Shown: in pieces, positions 24,706 through 32,741 of the stretch
How positions within the stretch are numbered: the stretch's first letter is position 1
Layout of the letters: each line of letters starts with the position of its first letter
NCBI GenBank assembly: GCA_934590165.1
Contig: CAKTOO010000011.1
Location: 1 to 64,000, forward strand
Reading direction: 5' to 3'
Length of the DNA stretch: 64,000 nucleotides
From: an uncultured Dysosmobacter sp.
GTDB taxonomy: Bacteria > Bacillota > Clostridia > Oscillospirales > Oscillospiraceae
The notes under the pieces: generated by a model
What the model saw: only the letters and a program-made list of their open reading frames with translations
The model's database searches: none
Told to the model about the DNA's origin: nothing
Program-made: the position numbers and the translations under genes

Positions 24706-24735
24706 AAACGCTTTCCGCTTATTGCGAAAGCGTTT
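24706..24735. promoter_or_regulatory. Paired LacI/CcpA-type operator-like sites in the mgtC leader
   Basis: AAACGCTTTC (24706-24715) and GAAAGCGTTT (24726-24735) are perfect inverted copies with centres about 20 bp apart. Each contains the AANCGNTT core. They lie downstream of the promoter at 24778-24806, the position expected for a roadblock repressor. Confidence 0.6.
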
Positions 24736-24777
24736 GCGTAAATGCACTTTTATTTCATCGGCGGAATGGATTTATCC

Positions 24778-24806
24778 TTTGTACCATTTATGCAGGAAAA
24801 TGTCAA
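24778..24806 (-). promoter_or_regulatory. Promoter of the mgtC pair
   Basis: Minus strand TTGACA, 17 bp, TACAAA with TGG before the -10. The predicted leader is about 155 nt. Confidence 0.65.
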
Positions 24807-24922
24807 TATGTTTCCTTGTCGTCCATTCATTTTTGTAGAATTGCACGAAAAGAAACTCACTTTCCCGGCTATTTGCCTGCCTTTCTGTGTCTCATTTTGG
24901 TAAACGTTTGACTTCTTTGGCG

Positions 24923-24950
24923 AAAAAAATCCGGGCCGGATGGCCCGGAC
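24923..24950 (-). terminator. Terminator of the sugar-ABC operon
   Basis: The stem TCCGGGCC/GGCCCGGA with loop GGAT is followed by a seven-T run on the minus strand. Confidence 0.85.
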
Positions 24951-24953
24951 TTT

Positions 24954-25964
24954 TTATACACGCTCCACATACCGGGCGGTCAGTTCCCCGCCTTCGCTGG
25001 CGGTGAAGGTCAGCGCCTGGTGAGGCACCGGGCCGCGGGATGGGTCCCCTATCCTGGGGCAGTCGGAAAAATACGCCGTTCCCCCCGCCTGCTCGATCAT
25101 GGCCATGGTATCAGGGTGGGCGCTTTCATAGCGGCGGTCACTGGAGGCGCAGCAGACCACCATCTTCGCCCCCACGGCCGCCAGCAGCTCCGGCGAGGCG
25201 CCGTCCTTCTGGCCGTGGTGACCGACCTTGAACAGCTCTGCCCGCAGCTGCCCGGGCGCAATGTCCCCATACCCGGCGCGATTGGTGTCGCCTGGCAGCA
25301 GGATGCGGACACCCCGGTACTCCAGCAGCAGGATCAAACTGTAATTATTCATCCGGGCATCCAGAGCGCTGAGCTTTTTCAGGAAAGCCTGGGGCTCCCG
25401 CTCCGCGAACAGCTCCCGGCAGCCGCGCTCCAGAGCACCGGCCTGCTCCGCGCCGGGGGCCAGCACCTGATACCGCAGGCCGCTGCAAAGCGCTCCGCTG
25501 TCGCCGGCGAACAAGGTCCGGATAGCGCCGCCTCCCGCTTCCACCAGGCCGCACAGACGCTGGTAGTCATTCAGGGCCCGCAGGAACTTGCCCTGGGAAG
25601 CTGTTTTGGCCTGAGAGGTGTCCAGAATGTGCATGGCCCTCCGGTAAAAGGCCGGGGGCAGCGTCTGCCACAGCTCCGCCGGCCGGAAGCGCTCCGCCGC
25701 CGGCAGCAGGCCGCAGACATGGTCCTCGTGGATATGGGTGGCCACCATGCAGTCGATATGGTCCACACCGGCCGCCGCCAGGTATTCCGCCAGCGTCAGC
25801 CGGCCGGAGGCTCGGTCCGCGTACTCCTCCGCCTCGCCGCTGCCGCCGTCGATGACCATGACGAACCAGCCTCCGGGGCGCTCCGGCGCGGGGCACCGCA
25901 GCACCATGGCCTCGCCGTAGCCCACATTTACAAATGTCAGATCGCATTCATCCATAGGCGTCAT
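24954..25964 (-). CDS. MBL-fold metallohydrolase, ComEC C-terminal type
   Basis: The 336-residue metallo-beta-lactamase fold resembles the free-standing relatives of the ComEC/Rec2 C-terminal domain. Metal motifs are ATHIHEDHVCG (HxHxDH, about 76-86), LLPGDTNRAG and KVGHHGQKDG. The protein has no signal peptide or membrane segment, so it is cytoplasmic. ATG 25964 overlaps the permease stop (ATGA) and appears translationally coupled; a second ATG lies at 25955. Being last in a LacI-controlled sugar importer operon is unusual for this family and suggests a hydrolase acting on the imported compound, which is inference. The substrate is unknown. Confidence 0.8.
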   Translation of the reverse strand: MTPMDECDLTFVNVGYGEAMVLRCPAPERPGGWFVMVIDGGSGEAEEYADRASGRLTLAEYLAAAGVDHIDCMVATHIHEDHVCGLLPAAERFRPAELWQTLPPAFYRRAMHILDTSQAKTASQGKFLRALNDYQRLCGLVEAGGGAIRTLFAGDSGALCSGLRYQVLAPGAEQAGALERGCRELFAEREPQAFLKKLSALDARMNNYSLILLLEYRGVRILLPGDTNRAGYGDIAPGQLRAELFKVGHHGQKDGASPELLAAVGAKMVVCCASSDRRYESAHPDTMAMIEQAGGTAYFSDCPRIGDPSRGPVPHQALTFTASEGGELTARYVERV

Positions 25965-26902
25965 TTAATGGCACGTTTGATGTAAGCACTGGCCAGGATC
26001 AGCACCAACAGTGTCATGACGATGGCGCCGGCACTGCCAAAGCCGAATTTCAGGTTCCGGATACCGTAGTTATACAGGTACTGCGTAATGGTAGAGGTGG
26101 TGCCGGCCGGGCCGCCGCCGGTGAGGATATTCACCTTCTCGAACAAGCGGAAGGTGTCGATGGTCCGCAGCAGGGCACACAGGGCCAGTCCGTTTTTGAT
26201 GTTTGGAATGGTCACATACCAGAACTGCTGGATCACACCGGCGCCGTCGATGCGGGCGGCCTCGTACTGGCTCTCAGACACGGACTGCAAGGACGCGTAC
26301 AGCAGCAAAAACACAAAGGGAACGTTCTGCCAAACGTCGATGAGCAAAATGGTGCCGAAGGCGGTCTTGGTGTCCATGAACCAGTTGTACACCGGCAGGT
26401 GCAGCATCTCCAGCACCTGGTTGACGATGCCGTAATTGGAGGAGAGCATCATGCGCCAGCTGAGGGCCACCGTCACCGCGGGCAGCAGATACGGCAGCAG
26501 CAGCAATGTGCGCATGACCTTTTGCCCCCGCCGGAGGCTATTGATGAAAACCGCGATGAGCAATCCGATCACCATCTCAAAGAACACGGCCAAAAGCGTG
26601 AACTTGACGGTATTCCAGACTGCCTGGCGGAAATAGACGTTTTGAATCAGGTCGGCGTAGTTTTTCAGTGCCACAAAGGAGGCGTTCTCCACGCCTTTAA
26701 GATATTGGTAATCGGTAAAACTGTAAACAAGGGTAAAAACCAGAGGATATGCCGTCAGGATGGCCATCACCACCAGCGTGGGGGCCAGCATCAGGCGGGG
26801 AAAGGCGCGCTCACCCAGGTGGGGTTCCCTGGTGCGCTTCACTTTTAAGGCGGCTTGCTTCATAAGTTCCCCCATTCCGCCGCGTTGCGCGGCATGGCTC
26901 AA
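25961..26902 (-). CDS. Carbohydrate ABC transporter permease, MalF/UgpA type
   Basis: The 313-residue protein has six hydrophobic segments and the permease EAA loop YEAARIDGAGVIQQFWYVTIPNI that docks to the ATPase. Family context is sugar import, with the partner permease and binding protein in the same operon. The start is uncertain: TTG 26902 has GGAGAG about nine bases upstream; ATGs at 26875 and 26863 are alternatives, the latter with GGGGGA. The TTG ribosome binding site lies in the 3' arm and flank of the hairpin at 26916-26949, so initiation may be limited by RNA structure. No ATPase gene is present in the operon. Confidence 0.9.
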   Translation of the reverse strand: MSHAAQRGGMGELMKQAALKVKRTREPHLGERAFPRLMLAPTLVVMAILTAYPLVFTLVYSFTDYQYLKGVENASFVALKNYADLIQNVYFRQAVWNTVKFTLLAVFFEMVIGLLIAVFINSLRRGQKVMRTLLLLPYLLPAVTVALSWRMMLSSNYGIVNQVLEMLHLPVYNWFMDTKTAFGTILLIDVWQNVPFVFLLLYASLQSVSESQYEAARIDGAGVIQQFWYVTIPNIKNGLALCALLRTIDTFRLFEKVNILTGGGPAGTTSTITQYLYNYGIRNLKFGFGSAGAIVMTLLVLILASAYIKRAIK

Positions 26903-26915
26903 AATGTTGGTCTCT

Positions 26916-26949
26916 CCTCCCGGCGCCGCGCGGAGGCGGCGCCGGGAGG
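26916..26949 (-). promoter_or_regulatory. Intercistronic hairpin covering the permease ribosome binding site
   Basis: The 14-bp arms CCTCCCGGCGCCGC/GCGGCGCCGGGAGG sit between the binding-protein and permease genes. The arm nearer the permease contains part of its GGAGG. It may protect the upstream mRNA and lower permease expression, as known for malE-malF. Confidence 0.65.
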
Positions 26950-26992
26950 GCTTTAGGTTCAGATACGTTCAATCGGCAGGGCGCGGGACCGC

Positions 26993-28243
26993 TCAGGCCA
27001 GCAGCGCCTCCAGAGCGGACTGGGCGTCGGCCAGACCGCTGTCCATATCCTTGGTGCCCTGGATAACAGCGTCCATCTCCATGCCCAGAATGTTGGTGAA
27101 CTCGGCCCACTCCTCAATGACGGGGCGGTACACGCCGGTCTCCAGAGCGGAGCAGACAGTCTCCAGGTGGGGATACTTGGCCAGGACATCAGCATTCAAC
27201 AGGCAGCTGTACCGGCAGGGCACGCCGCCGCCGTCGATGGAGGCCAGCTGGACCTCAGGGTCCATCAGGTACTTCAGCAGTTCCAGAGCCAGCTCCTTGT
27301 TGGGGCTGTTCTCGCACACGCCGATGGTCCACACGCCGTACATGGAGGTGTTCTTGGGGGTGTCGTTGTCGTCCAGCTTGGTGGGGATGACGGTGTAGTT
27401 GGCGTTGGAGTCCGCGGTGGGGACATACCAGCCGGGCCATCCCTGGGCCAGAGCGGCGTCGCCGTTGTCGATGGCGGCCACGATGTCATCCTTGTCCATG
27501 GTGTCGCCCAGCTTGTACAGGTTGATGTAGTTCTGGAAAGCGGCCTTGAACTCGGGGGTGTTCACGGTGGGCTGGTTGTTCTCATCCACGACCCAGCCGC
27601 CGTAGGCCAGCAGGTGGGGGATGAAGTCGGAAACGATGTTGTCGCCGGAGCCGCCGCGGATGAGGAAGCCCTTCTTGCCGGCAGCGTTGGTCTTCTGGGC
27701 GATATCCATCAGATCGGCGAAGGTGTCGATGTCCTCGGGCGCGTAGCCGGCGTCAGCGATGAGCTGCTTGTTGTACAGCATGACGGTCACGTTGCCGAAG
27801 TAGGGGGCCAGATAAATGTCGCCGTCCACCATGCAGATGTCGGTAGTGGCGGGGATGATGTCATCGTCAAAGCTGTACCCCATGTCGCTGAGGTTAGCCA
27901 GCACGTTGTTGGCAGTGAACTCGGCCATCCAGGAGCCGTCCACCATGCACAGGTCGTATTCGCCCTGGGGGTTGGGCGCGTTCAGGGCGATCTTGGTGTG
28001 AAGGTCGTCAAAGCTCAGGTCCAGGACCTCGCACTTGACGTTGTGCTCCGCTTCAAAGGCGGGCAGCGCGGCCTTGATGACTTCGCCGTAGGTACCGCCG
28101 CGCAGGATGAGAGTCATTTTTGTGGGTTCGCCGGAGGCCTGGGCCTCTCCCTCGGCGGGCTTTGCTTCTTCCTTCTTACCGCCGCAGGCGGCCAGAGACA
28201 GGACCATTGCCAGAGCCAGGATCAGTGTGAGCAGCTTCTTCAT
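26993..28243 (-). CDS. Extracellular sugar-binding lipoprotein (ABC importer)
   Basis: A 416-residue solute-binding protein of the MalE/UgpB cluster. The signal peptide ends in the lipobox LAAC with C20 as the lipid anchor. The mature protein begins with an acidic linker and shows the typical TLILRGGTYGEVIKAALPAFEAEHNVKCEV opening. It captures the substrate outside the cell and hands it to the two permeases. AGGAGG precedes ATG 28243. The protein lies 61 bp after the upstream permease. The ligand is not predictable by eye. Confidence 0.93.
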   Translation of the reverse strand: MKKLLTLILALAMVLSLAACGGKKEEAKPAEGEAQASGEPTKMTLILRGGTYGEVIKAALPAFEAEHNVKCEVLDLSFDDLHTKIALNAPNPQGEYDLCMVDGSWMAEFTANNVLANLSDMGYSFDDDIIPATTDICMVDGDIYLAPYFGNVTVMLYNKQLIADAGYAPEDIDTFADLMDIAQKTNAAGKKGFLIRGGSGDNIVSDFIPHLLAYGGWVVDENNQPTVNTPEFKAAFQNYINLYKLGDTMDKDDIVAAIDNGDAALAQGWPGWYVPTADSNANYTVIPTKLDDNDTPKNTSMYGVWTIGVCENSPNKELALELLKYLMDPEVQLASIDGGGVPCRYSCLLNADVLAKYPHLETVCSALETGVYRPVIEEWAEFTNILGMEMDAVIQGTKDMDSGLADAQSALEALLA

Positions 28244-28304
28244 TTCTTTTCCTCCTAATCTTGTTGATGGCTTTGTCTGAACATTCTTCCTGCTGGTATT
28301 TTTG

Positions 28305-29144
28305 TTACTCTTTGACAGCGCCGCTTGACAAACCAGAGATCAAGTAGTTCTGCGCAAAGATCACAAACAGAGTGATGGGGATCACGGAGATGACGCCGCC
28401 AGCGGCCACCAGGCCGAAGTTGGTGAGGTTATCCTCCGTGTTCAAAACCGCCAGCGCCAGCGGCACCGTGTAGTTGCTGGGGGACTGTACGAAAATGATG
28501 CTGTATGTATACTCGTTCCAGGCGTACATAAAGCTCAGCATGGCGATGGCCGCGATGCCGGGGGCCACCAGGGGCAGCACGATCTTCCGGAACAGCTGCC
28601 ACTCCGTGGCGCCGTCGATCTGGGCGGACTCCTCAATATCCTCCGGCAGGTCCTGGAAAAAGCTGATCATGAACCAGATGATGAGGGGGATATTGATAAG
28701 GATGCACGCCAGGACCACCGGGATCTTGGTGTACAGCACCCCCAGCTTGGAGAACATGCCGTACAGGGGGATGGTGAATGCCACCGGCGGCAGCACGCGC
28801 ACCAGCAAAATCCAGTACGTCAGGGGCTTTTTCACCCGCAGGCGGAAGCGGCTCCGGGCAATGATATACGCCGCGCACAGGCCGATGACCAGCGACAGCG
28901 CCGTGGAGATCAAAGTGGTCTGCAAACTGTTGACGATGGCCTTGCCGAATCCCTTTTCCGTAAACAGCAGCTTGAAATGCTCCAGGGTCAGCGTTCCCGG
29001 TATAATCGAGATATGCCCCGTCATCTCACTGGTGGGACGGATGGCCATGGCCACCAGCCAGTAAATGGGAAACAGCGCCGCCAGCAGCAGTACCGCGCAG
29101 GCCACGCCCTTGGCGATAGTGCTGGCCTTCATCTTCCGTTTCAT
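28305..29144 (-). CDS. Carbohydrate ABC transporter permease, MalG type
   Basis: The 279-residue protein has six membrane segments and the EAA loop IEESAQIDGATEWQLFRKIVLPLVAPG. It pairs with the MalF-type permease four kilobases downstream in transcription. ATG 29144 is chosen because AAGGAGG is seven bases upstream; the GTG at 29150 is too close to that site. It is the first transporter gene after lacI, with an unusual perfect palindrome (29178-29191) in the gap between them. Confidence 0.92.
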   Translation of the reverse strand: MKRKMKASTIAKGVACAVLLLAALFPIYWLVAMAIRPTSEMTGHISIIPGTLTLEHFKLLFTEKGFGKAIVNSLQTTLISTALSLVIGLCAAYIIARSRFRLRVKKPLTYWILLVRVLPPVAFTIPLYGMFSKLGVLYTKIPVVLACILINIPLIIWFMISFFQDLPEDIEESAQIDGATEWQLFRKIVLPLVAPGIAAIAMLSFMYAWNEYTYSIIFVQSPSNYTVPLALAVLNTEDNLTNFGLVAAGGVISVIPITLFVIFAQNYLISGLSSGAVKE

Positions 29145-29177
29145 ACGCACGCCTCCTTGCGCTTTGTGGGTGGTCCT

Positions 29178-29204
29178 TCAAAAGCTTTTGACCTACCGAG
29201 TATA
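29178..29204 (-). promoter_or_regulatory. Operator-like palindrome and -10 box before the ABC genes
   Basis: The 14-bp perfect palindrome TCAAAAGCTTTTGA (29178-29191) sits just downstream of a minus-strand TATACT (29199-29204). No good -35 is visible. The site could be the operator of the adjacent LacI protein. Confidence 0.5.
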
Positions 29205-29269
29205 CCGGGTTTTCCCCCGGCCATCTATCAAACTTTCCGCAAGCCTTTGTAAAGCGGGATTTTACATGC

Positions 29270-30259
29270 TCAGGTACTGCCCCGGACCTTCAGCTCCGCC
29301 GGCACCACCGTGGTCATGGGCCACGCCTCCTCCCGGGACAGCAGCGCTTGCAGCCGCTCCACGCTCAGCTCCCCCATGCGGCGGCAGTTGATGTGGACGC
29401 TGGTCAGCTCTGGCTCCAGCATGGTGCACACGGAGGAATCGTCGAAGCCCACCACCGCCACATCCTCCGGGATCCGCAGCCCCAGGCGGCGGGCCGCCTT
29501 CATAACGCCGGCGGCAATGACATCGTTGGCGCCGAACACAGCGGTGGGGCGGTCCTTTTGCCGCAGCAGCTCCGCGGCGGCCTGGGCCGCGCTCTCCACG
29601 GAGGCCTCACACATCTTGATGTGCTGGGCGTCCACCCGGATGCCGTGCTCCCGGGTAACGGCGAGAAAAGCGCTGTACCGCTCTCCCACAATGTAGGGGG
29701 AAAACCGGCCCGCGATCATGGCGATATTCCGGTGCCCCCGGCTGATGAGGTGTTCCACCGCCAGGCGGACGCCCTCGTACTCGTCGGAGATGACACAGGG
29801 CAGCTCCATGCCGGCGATGCGGTTGTTCACCAGCACCACGGCGATGCTGCGGCTTTGAAAATCCGTCACCATGTCCGCCGAGGCGTTGCCGCCCAGGATG
29901 ACCCCCTCCACCTGTTTGTTCTGTGCGGTGCTGGGCATGACACCCCAGTCCGCGGCGGTGGAGATCACCAGCTGGTGGACCGATTTGTTGGTCTCCCGCA
30001 TAATGCCCTCACAGATGCCGGCGTAGAACTCATCCAAAATCGTGGCGTCCTTCTTGCAGATCAGGAAGGCGATCTTGTCCGTCCGCTGGCGGGCCATGGC
30101 CCGGGCGATGGCATTGGGATAATAGTGGAGCACCTCCGCCGCCTCAAACACCTTCTGCCGGGTGGACTCCCGCACCAGCTCCGGGTTGGAAAAGGCCCTG
30201 GAAATGGTGGCCGTGGACACGCCGGACAGCCGGGAAACATCGTAGATCGTGGGGTTCAA
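29270..30259 (-). CDS. LacI-family transcriptional regulator, TTG start
   Basis: The 329-residue protein opens with the LacI helix-turn-helix (TIYDVSRLSGVSTATISRAFSNPELV) and continues with the periplasmic-binding-protein-like sensor domain (KIAFLICKKD, VVLVNNRIAG, DDVIA-type and VGFDDSSVCTML segments). TTG 30259 is the start because AGGGAGG lies eight bases upstream and the helix-turn-helix begins immediately; a longer open frame overlaps the operator-like site at 30278-30291. It very likely represses the sugar ABC operon downstream and perhaps the divergent YesL-like gene. The effector should be the imported sugar or its phosphate. Confidence 0.93.
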   Translation of the reverse strand: MNPTIYDVSRLSGVSTATISRAFSNPELVRESTRQKVFEAAEVLHYYPNAIARAMARQRTDKIAFLICKKDATILDEFYAGICEGIMRETNKSVHQLVISTAADWGVMPSTAQNKQVEGVILGGNASADMVTDFQSRSIAVVLVNNRIAGMELPCVISDEYEGVRLAVEHLISRGHRNIAMIAGRFSPYIVGERYSAFLAVTREHGIRVDAQHIKMCEASVESAAQAAAELLRQKDRPTAVFGANDVIAAGVMKAARRLGLRIPEDVAVVGFDDSSVCTMLEPELTSVHINCRRMGELSVERLQALLSREEAWPMTTVVPAELKVRGST

Positions 30260-30277
30260 GCTGTTGTCCTCCCTAAA

Positions 30278-30291
30278 TGTAAGCGGTTTCA
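30278..30291. promoter_or_regulatory. cre/LacI-type operator in the lacI leader
   Basis: The minus strand reads TGAAACCGCTTACA, which fits the Bacillus cre pattern TGWNANCGNTNWCA at every position. It lies directly upstream of the lacI ribosome binding site, so autoregulation or CcpA roadblock control is plausible. Confidence 0.65.
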
Positions 30292-30344
30292 AGCTCCTGA
30301 AATGATACAAGCGCCGCGGATGACCGCAACGCTTTTCTAGTTAG

Positions 30345-30373
30345 AATCTACCATTTTTCCCAAGTAAAATCAA
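30345..30373 (-). promoter_or_regulatory. Promoter of lacI and the ABC operon
   Basis: Minus strand TTGATT, 17 bp, TAGATT with TGG before the -10. The operator at 30278-30291 lies about 50 bp downstream of the start point. Confidence 0.6.
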
Positions 30374-30447
30374 GGCACTTTCGTAAAATTGTATAATTAC
30401 TATAAAAGTTTTTAGCCTTATATGGTCGTTTTGACGGTTTTTATGTA

Positions 30448-30461
30448 AGCGTTTGCATAAC
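30448..30461. promoter_or_regulatory. cre/LacI-type operator upstream of the YesL-like gene
   Basis: TGTAAGCGTTTGCA matches the cre pattern with one mismatch and is nearly symmetric. It lies about 35-45 bp upstream of the YesL-like -35 box. Confidence 0.5.
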
Positions 30462-30493
30462 TTTGAAAGGCTTCCCTTCTCCTGTCCGCCAGG

Positions 30494-30522
30494 TTGACAA
30501 GCCACCGTTCCCTGTCTATACT
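30494..30522 (+). promoter_or_regulatory. Promoter of the YesL-like gene
   Basis: TTGACA, 17 bp, TATACT, about 35 bp before the TTG start. Confidence 0.8.
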
Positions 30523-30557
30523 GGATACATTCTCCCATTTGGGAAGGAGGACTTTTT

Positions 30558-31208
30558 TTGAAGAAAAAGCGCTCTTTCGGACAGAGTATCCTGGATTTCC
30601 TGGGGGATTCCTCCCCGTTTATGACGCTGGTGGGCAAGGCCGCTTTTCTGGTGGTGCTGAATGTGTGCTGGCTGGTGTGCTGTGTGCCGGTGGTGACGGC
30701 AGGCGCCTCCACCGCCGCTTTGTACGCGGTGCTGCTGGAGCGCGGCGAGCACTCCTACCTCTCCGCTCCCCCGGCGTTTTTCCGCCAGTTCCGAAGCTGC
30801 TTTCAGAAAGCCACATTGCTGTGGATGCCCTTTTTGATAGCGGGCATTCTTCTGGCCCTGGATCTGCGGCTGCTGCTTGCGGGGCAGATGATGAACAGTG
30901 TCCTGCTGCTGACGCCTCTGCTGCTGGCCGCCGCCCTGTGGGGCACGACGCTGGTGTGGCTGCCGGCCGTGCTGGTGCGGAAGGGCGGCGGCGCCGGACA
31001 GGTCCTCCGCTCCGCTTTTCTGCTGGCGCTGGGGGAGCTGTGGCGCTCTCTGGCAGCTCTGGTGCTGTGGATGCTCCCCGGTATTGTATTCCTGTTCTAC
31101 GCCCGGACATTCCTCCGTCTGGCGCCTTTGTGGCTGCTGGTGTATTTTGCCCTGGCGGCCCGGCTGACCCTGGCGCTTCAGGAGCCTGTTTTCAAAGAAA
31201 AACCGTAA
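30558..31208 (+). CDS. YesL-like DUF624 membrane protein, TTG start
   Basis: The 216-residue protein has four to five membrane segments and the DUF624 opening (a short basic start, FLGDSSPFMTLVGKAAFLVVLNVCWLVCCVPVVTAG). DUF624 proteins are habitually encoded beside sugar ABC operons in Bacillota and are thought to be accessory membrane subunits or regulators. TTG 30558 has GGAAGGAGG seven bases upstream. It is divergent from lacI and the ABC operon, consistent with joint control through operators at 30278 and 30448. The biochemical role is unknown. Confidence 0.87.
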   Translation: MKKKRSFGQSILDFLGDSSPFMTLVGKAAFLVVLNVCWLVCCVPVVTAGASTAALYAVLLERGEHSYLSAPPAFFRQFRSCFQKATLLWMPFLIAGILLALDLRLLLAGQMMNSVLLLTPLLLAAALWGTTLVWLPAVLVRKGGGAGQVLRSAFLLALGELWRSLAALVLWMLPGIVFLFYARTFLRLAPLWLLVYFALAARLTLALQEPVFKEKP

Positions 31209-31243
31209 AAAACATCCGGTCAAAATTGACCGGATGTTTTTTT
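31207..31243. terminator. Bidirectional terminator between the YesL-like and ZIP genes
   Basis: A perfect stem of about 13-16 bp with ACATCCGGTCAA arms, flanked by an A-run on one side and seven T on the other, serves both convergent genes. Confidence 0.92.
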
Positions 31244-31254
31244 GCGGCATCTGT

Positions 31255-32049
31255 TTATCCCAGGACCACGTCCAGCAGCATCATGACGAGAAAGCCCGCC
31301 ATCACGCTGATGGTGCCCGCGTGGGAGTGCTCCCCCAGCTGGGCCTCCGGGATCAGCTCCTCCACCACCACATAGATCATGGCTCCTGCCGCAAAGGCCA
31401 GCACCCAGGGCATGATGCCGGTGACGCTGCCAGCCACCAGTACTGTCAAAAGGCCGAAGATGGGCTCCACCACGCCGGAGGCGGCGCCGCAGAGGAAGGC
31501 TTTAGTCCGGCCCACCCCCTGGGACTTCATGGGCAGGGACACGGCGGCGCCCTCCGGAAAGTTCTGAAGGCCCATGCCCAGGGCCAGGGCCACGGCACCG
31601 GCCAGAGCGCCGGGCGCGGTGTCCATGGCCGCCACGGAAAAGCTCAGGCCCACGGCCATGCCCTCCGGGATGTTGTGAAGGGTCACTGCCAGGACGATCA
31701 TAGTGGTGCGCTTCCAGTGGGCGGGCAGGCCCTCCGCCTGGTCGCTGCCGATGTGGAGGTGGGGCAGCAGGCCGTCCAGCAGCATCAACGCGGCGCCGCC
31801 CAGCGCGAAGCCGCCGCCCACCGGCAGCAAAATGCCCTTGCCCGCCTCCTCCGCCATCTCCATGGCGGGGATAAGCAGCGACCACACCGACGCGGCGATC
31901 ATCACGCCGGCGGCAAAGCCCAGAAACACCTTTTGTGTGGTGTGGGACAGGTCCTTTTTGAAGAAAAATACCATGGCGGCACCCAAAACGGTGGCAAGGC
32001 AGGTGAAGCCGGTGCCCAGGGCCGCGTATAACAATTCTCGCTGCAGCAT
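31255..32049 (-). CDS. ZIP family divalent metal transporter (ZupT-like)
   Basis: The 264-residue protein has eight hydrophobic segments and the paired ZIP metal-site motifs HNIPEGMAVG (TM4) and NFPEGAAVS (TM5), with a His-containing loop LLPHLHIG between TM3 and TM4. ZIP proteins import Zn2+, Fe2+ or Mn2+ into the cytoplasm. AAAGGAG precedes ATG 32049. It is a single-gene unit; a weak minus promoter (TATGAT near 32074) is possible. The metal specificity is not readable. Confidence 0.93.
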   Translation of the reverse strand: MLQRELLYAALGTGFTCLATVLGAAMVFFFKKDLSHTTQKVFLGFAAGVMIAASVWSLLIPAMEMAEEAGKGILLPVGGGFALGGAALMLLDGLLPHLHIGSDQAEGLPAHWKRTTMIVLAVTLHNIPEGMAVGLSFSVAAMDTAPGALAGAVALALGMGLQNFPEGAAVSLPMKSQGVGRTKAFLCGAASGVVEPIFGLLTVLVAGSVTGIMPWVLAFAAGAMIYVVVEELIPEAQLGEHSHAGTISVMAGFLVMMLLDVVLG

Positions 32050-32546
32050 AGACGCGCTCCTTTCCAGATGGGTCCATCATACTCTGTTCGGGAGGATTTT
32101 TCCAGAGGGAGTTTGCACCCCCCCATTCTTTTTCGTCTTGGCGAAAAAGAATGCGCCGTGCACGGTGGAAGAAAAAGCCGCTTCGTCCAAACTTGCCCGT
32201 TCGGGCAAGTTTGGGGATGCGACGGTTGTTAGCCAGCTTTCCGCAATCTTGCCACGCCTTATCCAAGTGCGCTGAAACGCGCCTTTCAACCCGCGCTCAA
32301 GCCGCAAGTTGTCACGCTTTTTCAAATTCCGGGGTGCTTATCGAAACGCCTTTCCTCTGGCCCCGCTGCCGCTCCCGGGGATGGATTCCAAAGGAAGGGG
32401 CCGCAGCCCCTTCCTTCTGGTCGTTCAGGAAAGGGGTCCAGGGGGAAACCCAGCCGAAAGGGTTTCCCCCTGGCCTCTCTTTGGGGGCGACCCGTTTCTC
32501 TCGGCGAGAGAAATGGGTCGCATCTGCCCAGCCATCATCATGGCTG
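32050..32546. repeat. Hairpin-rich non-coding spacer
   Basis: Nearly 500 bp without a credible gene hold five strong dyads: 32125-32152 (11-bp arms), 32187-32214 (13-bp arms, CCAAACTTGCCCG), 32391-32416 (11-bp arms), 32438-32473 (14-bp arms, CCAGGGGGAAACCC) and 32488-32520 (15-bp arms, one mismatch). Open frames through it on both strands simply follow the symmetric sequence. It may be a dispersed intergenic repeat or a structured RNA; no promoter was clear. Confidence 0.6.
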
Positions 32547-32726
32547 TCACCCCTCCTGAGAGGATGCCCCCTCCCTCTTTTGAAAATACCCACACGCCGG
32601 TGTTTTCGCCTTGCGCATCTTACATCTTGGCTTCACACAGTGCCCGTCATCGATGGGGTCATACCGCCACCCGCACTTGACGTAATGCCGCCGAAAATGC
32701 TTGCACGCACCGCAGGTTTCTTCCAT
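32547..32726 (-). CDS. Small Cys-rich protein (59 residues), probable zinc-binding
   Basis: A short gene with a perfect AGGAGG nine bases before ATG 32726. The protein begins MEETCGACKHFRRHYVKCGW and continues with GHCVKPRC and PACGYF, giving six cysteines (5, 8, 18, 30, 35, 45) in CxxC, C..C and C..C arrangement plus several His, typical of a small zinc ribbon. I recall similar unnamed small proteins in clostridia, but the function is unknown. Its promoter (-10 TATAAT at 32748-32753) is embedded in a palindrome shared with the divergent ribbon-helix-helix gene, so that protein probably regulates it. Confidence 0.75.
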   Translation of the reverse strand: MEETCGACKHFRRHYVKCGWRYDPIDDGHCVKPRCKMRKAKTPACGYFQKREGASSQEG

Positions 32727-32741
32727 TTTCTATCGCCTCCT

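Larger units (their letters stand above)
24617..24953. other. Intergenic region between the mgtC pair and the sugar-ABC operon
   Basis: This 337-bp AT-richer gap holds the mgtC promoter (24778-24806), the paired operator-like sites (24706-24735), one further AAACGTTT box (24901-24909) and the terminator of the ABC operon (24923-24950). No coding potential was seen. Confidence 0.7.
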
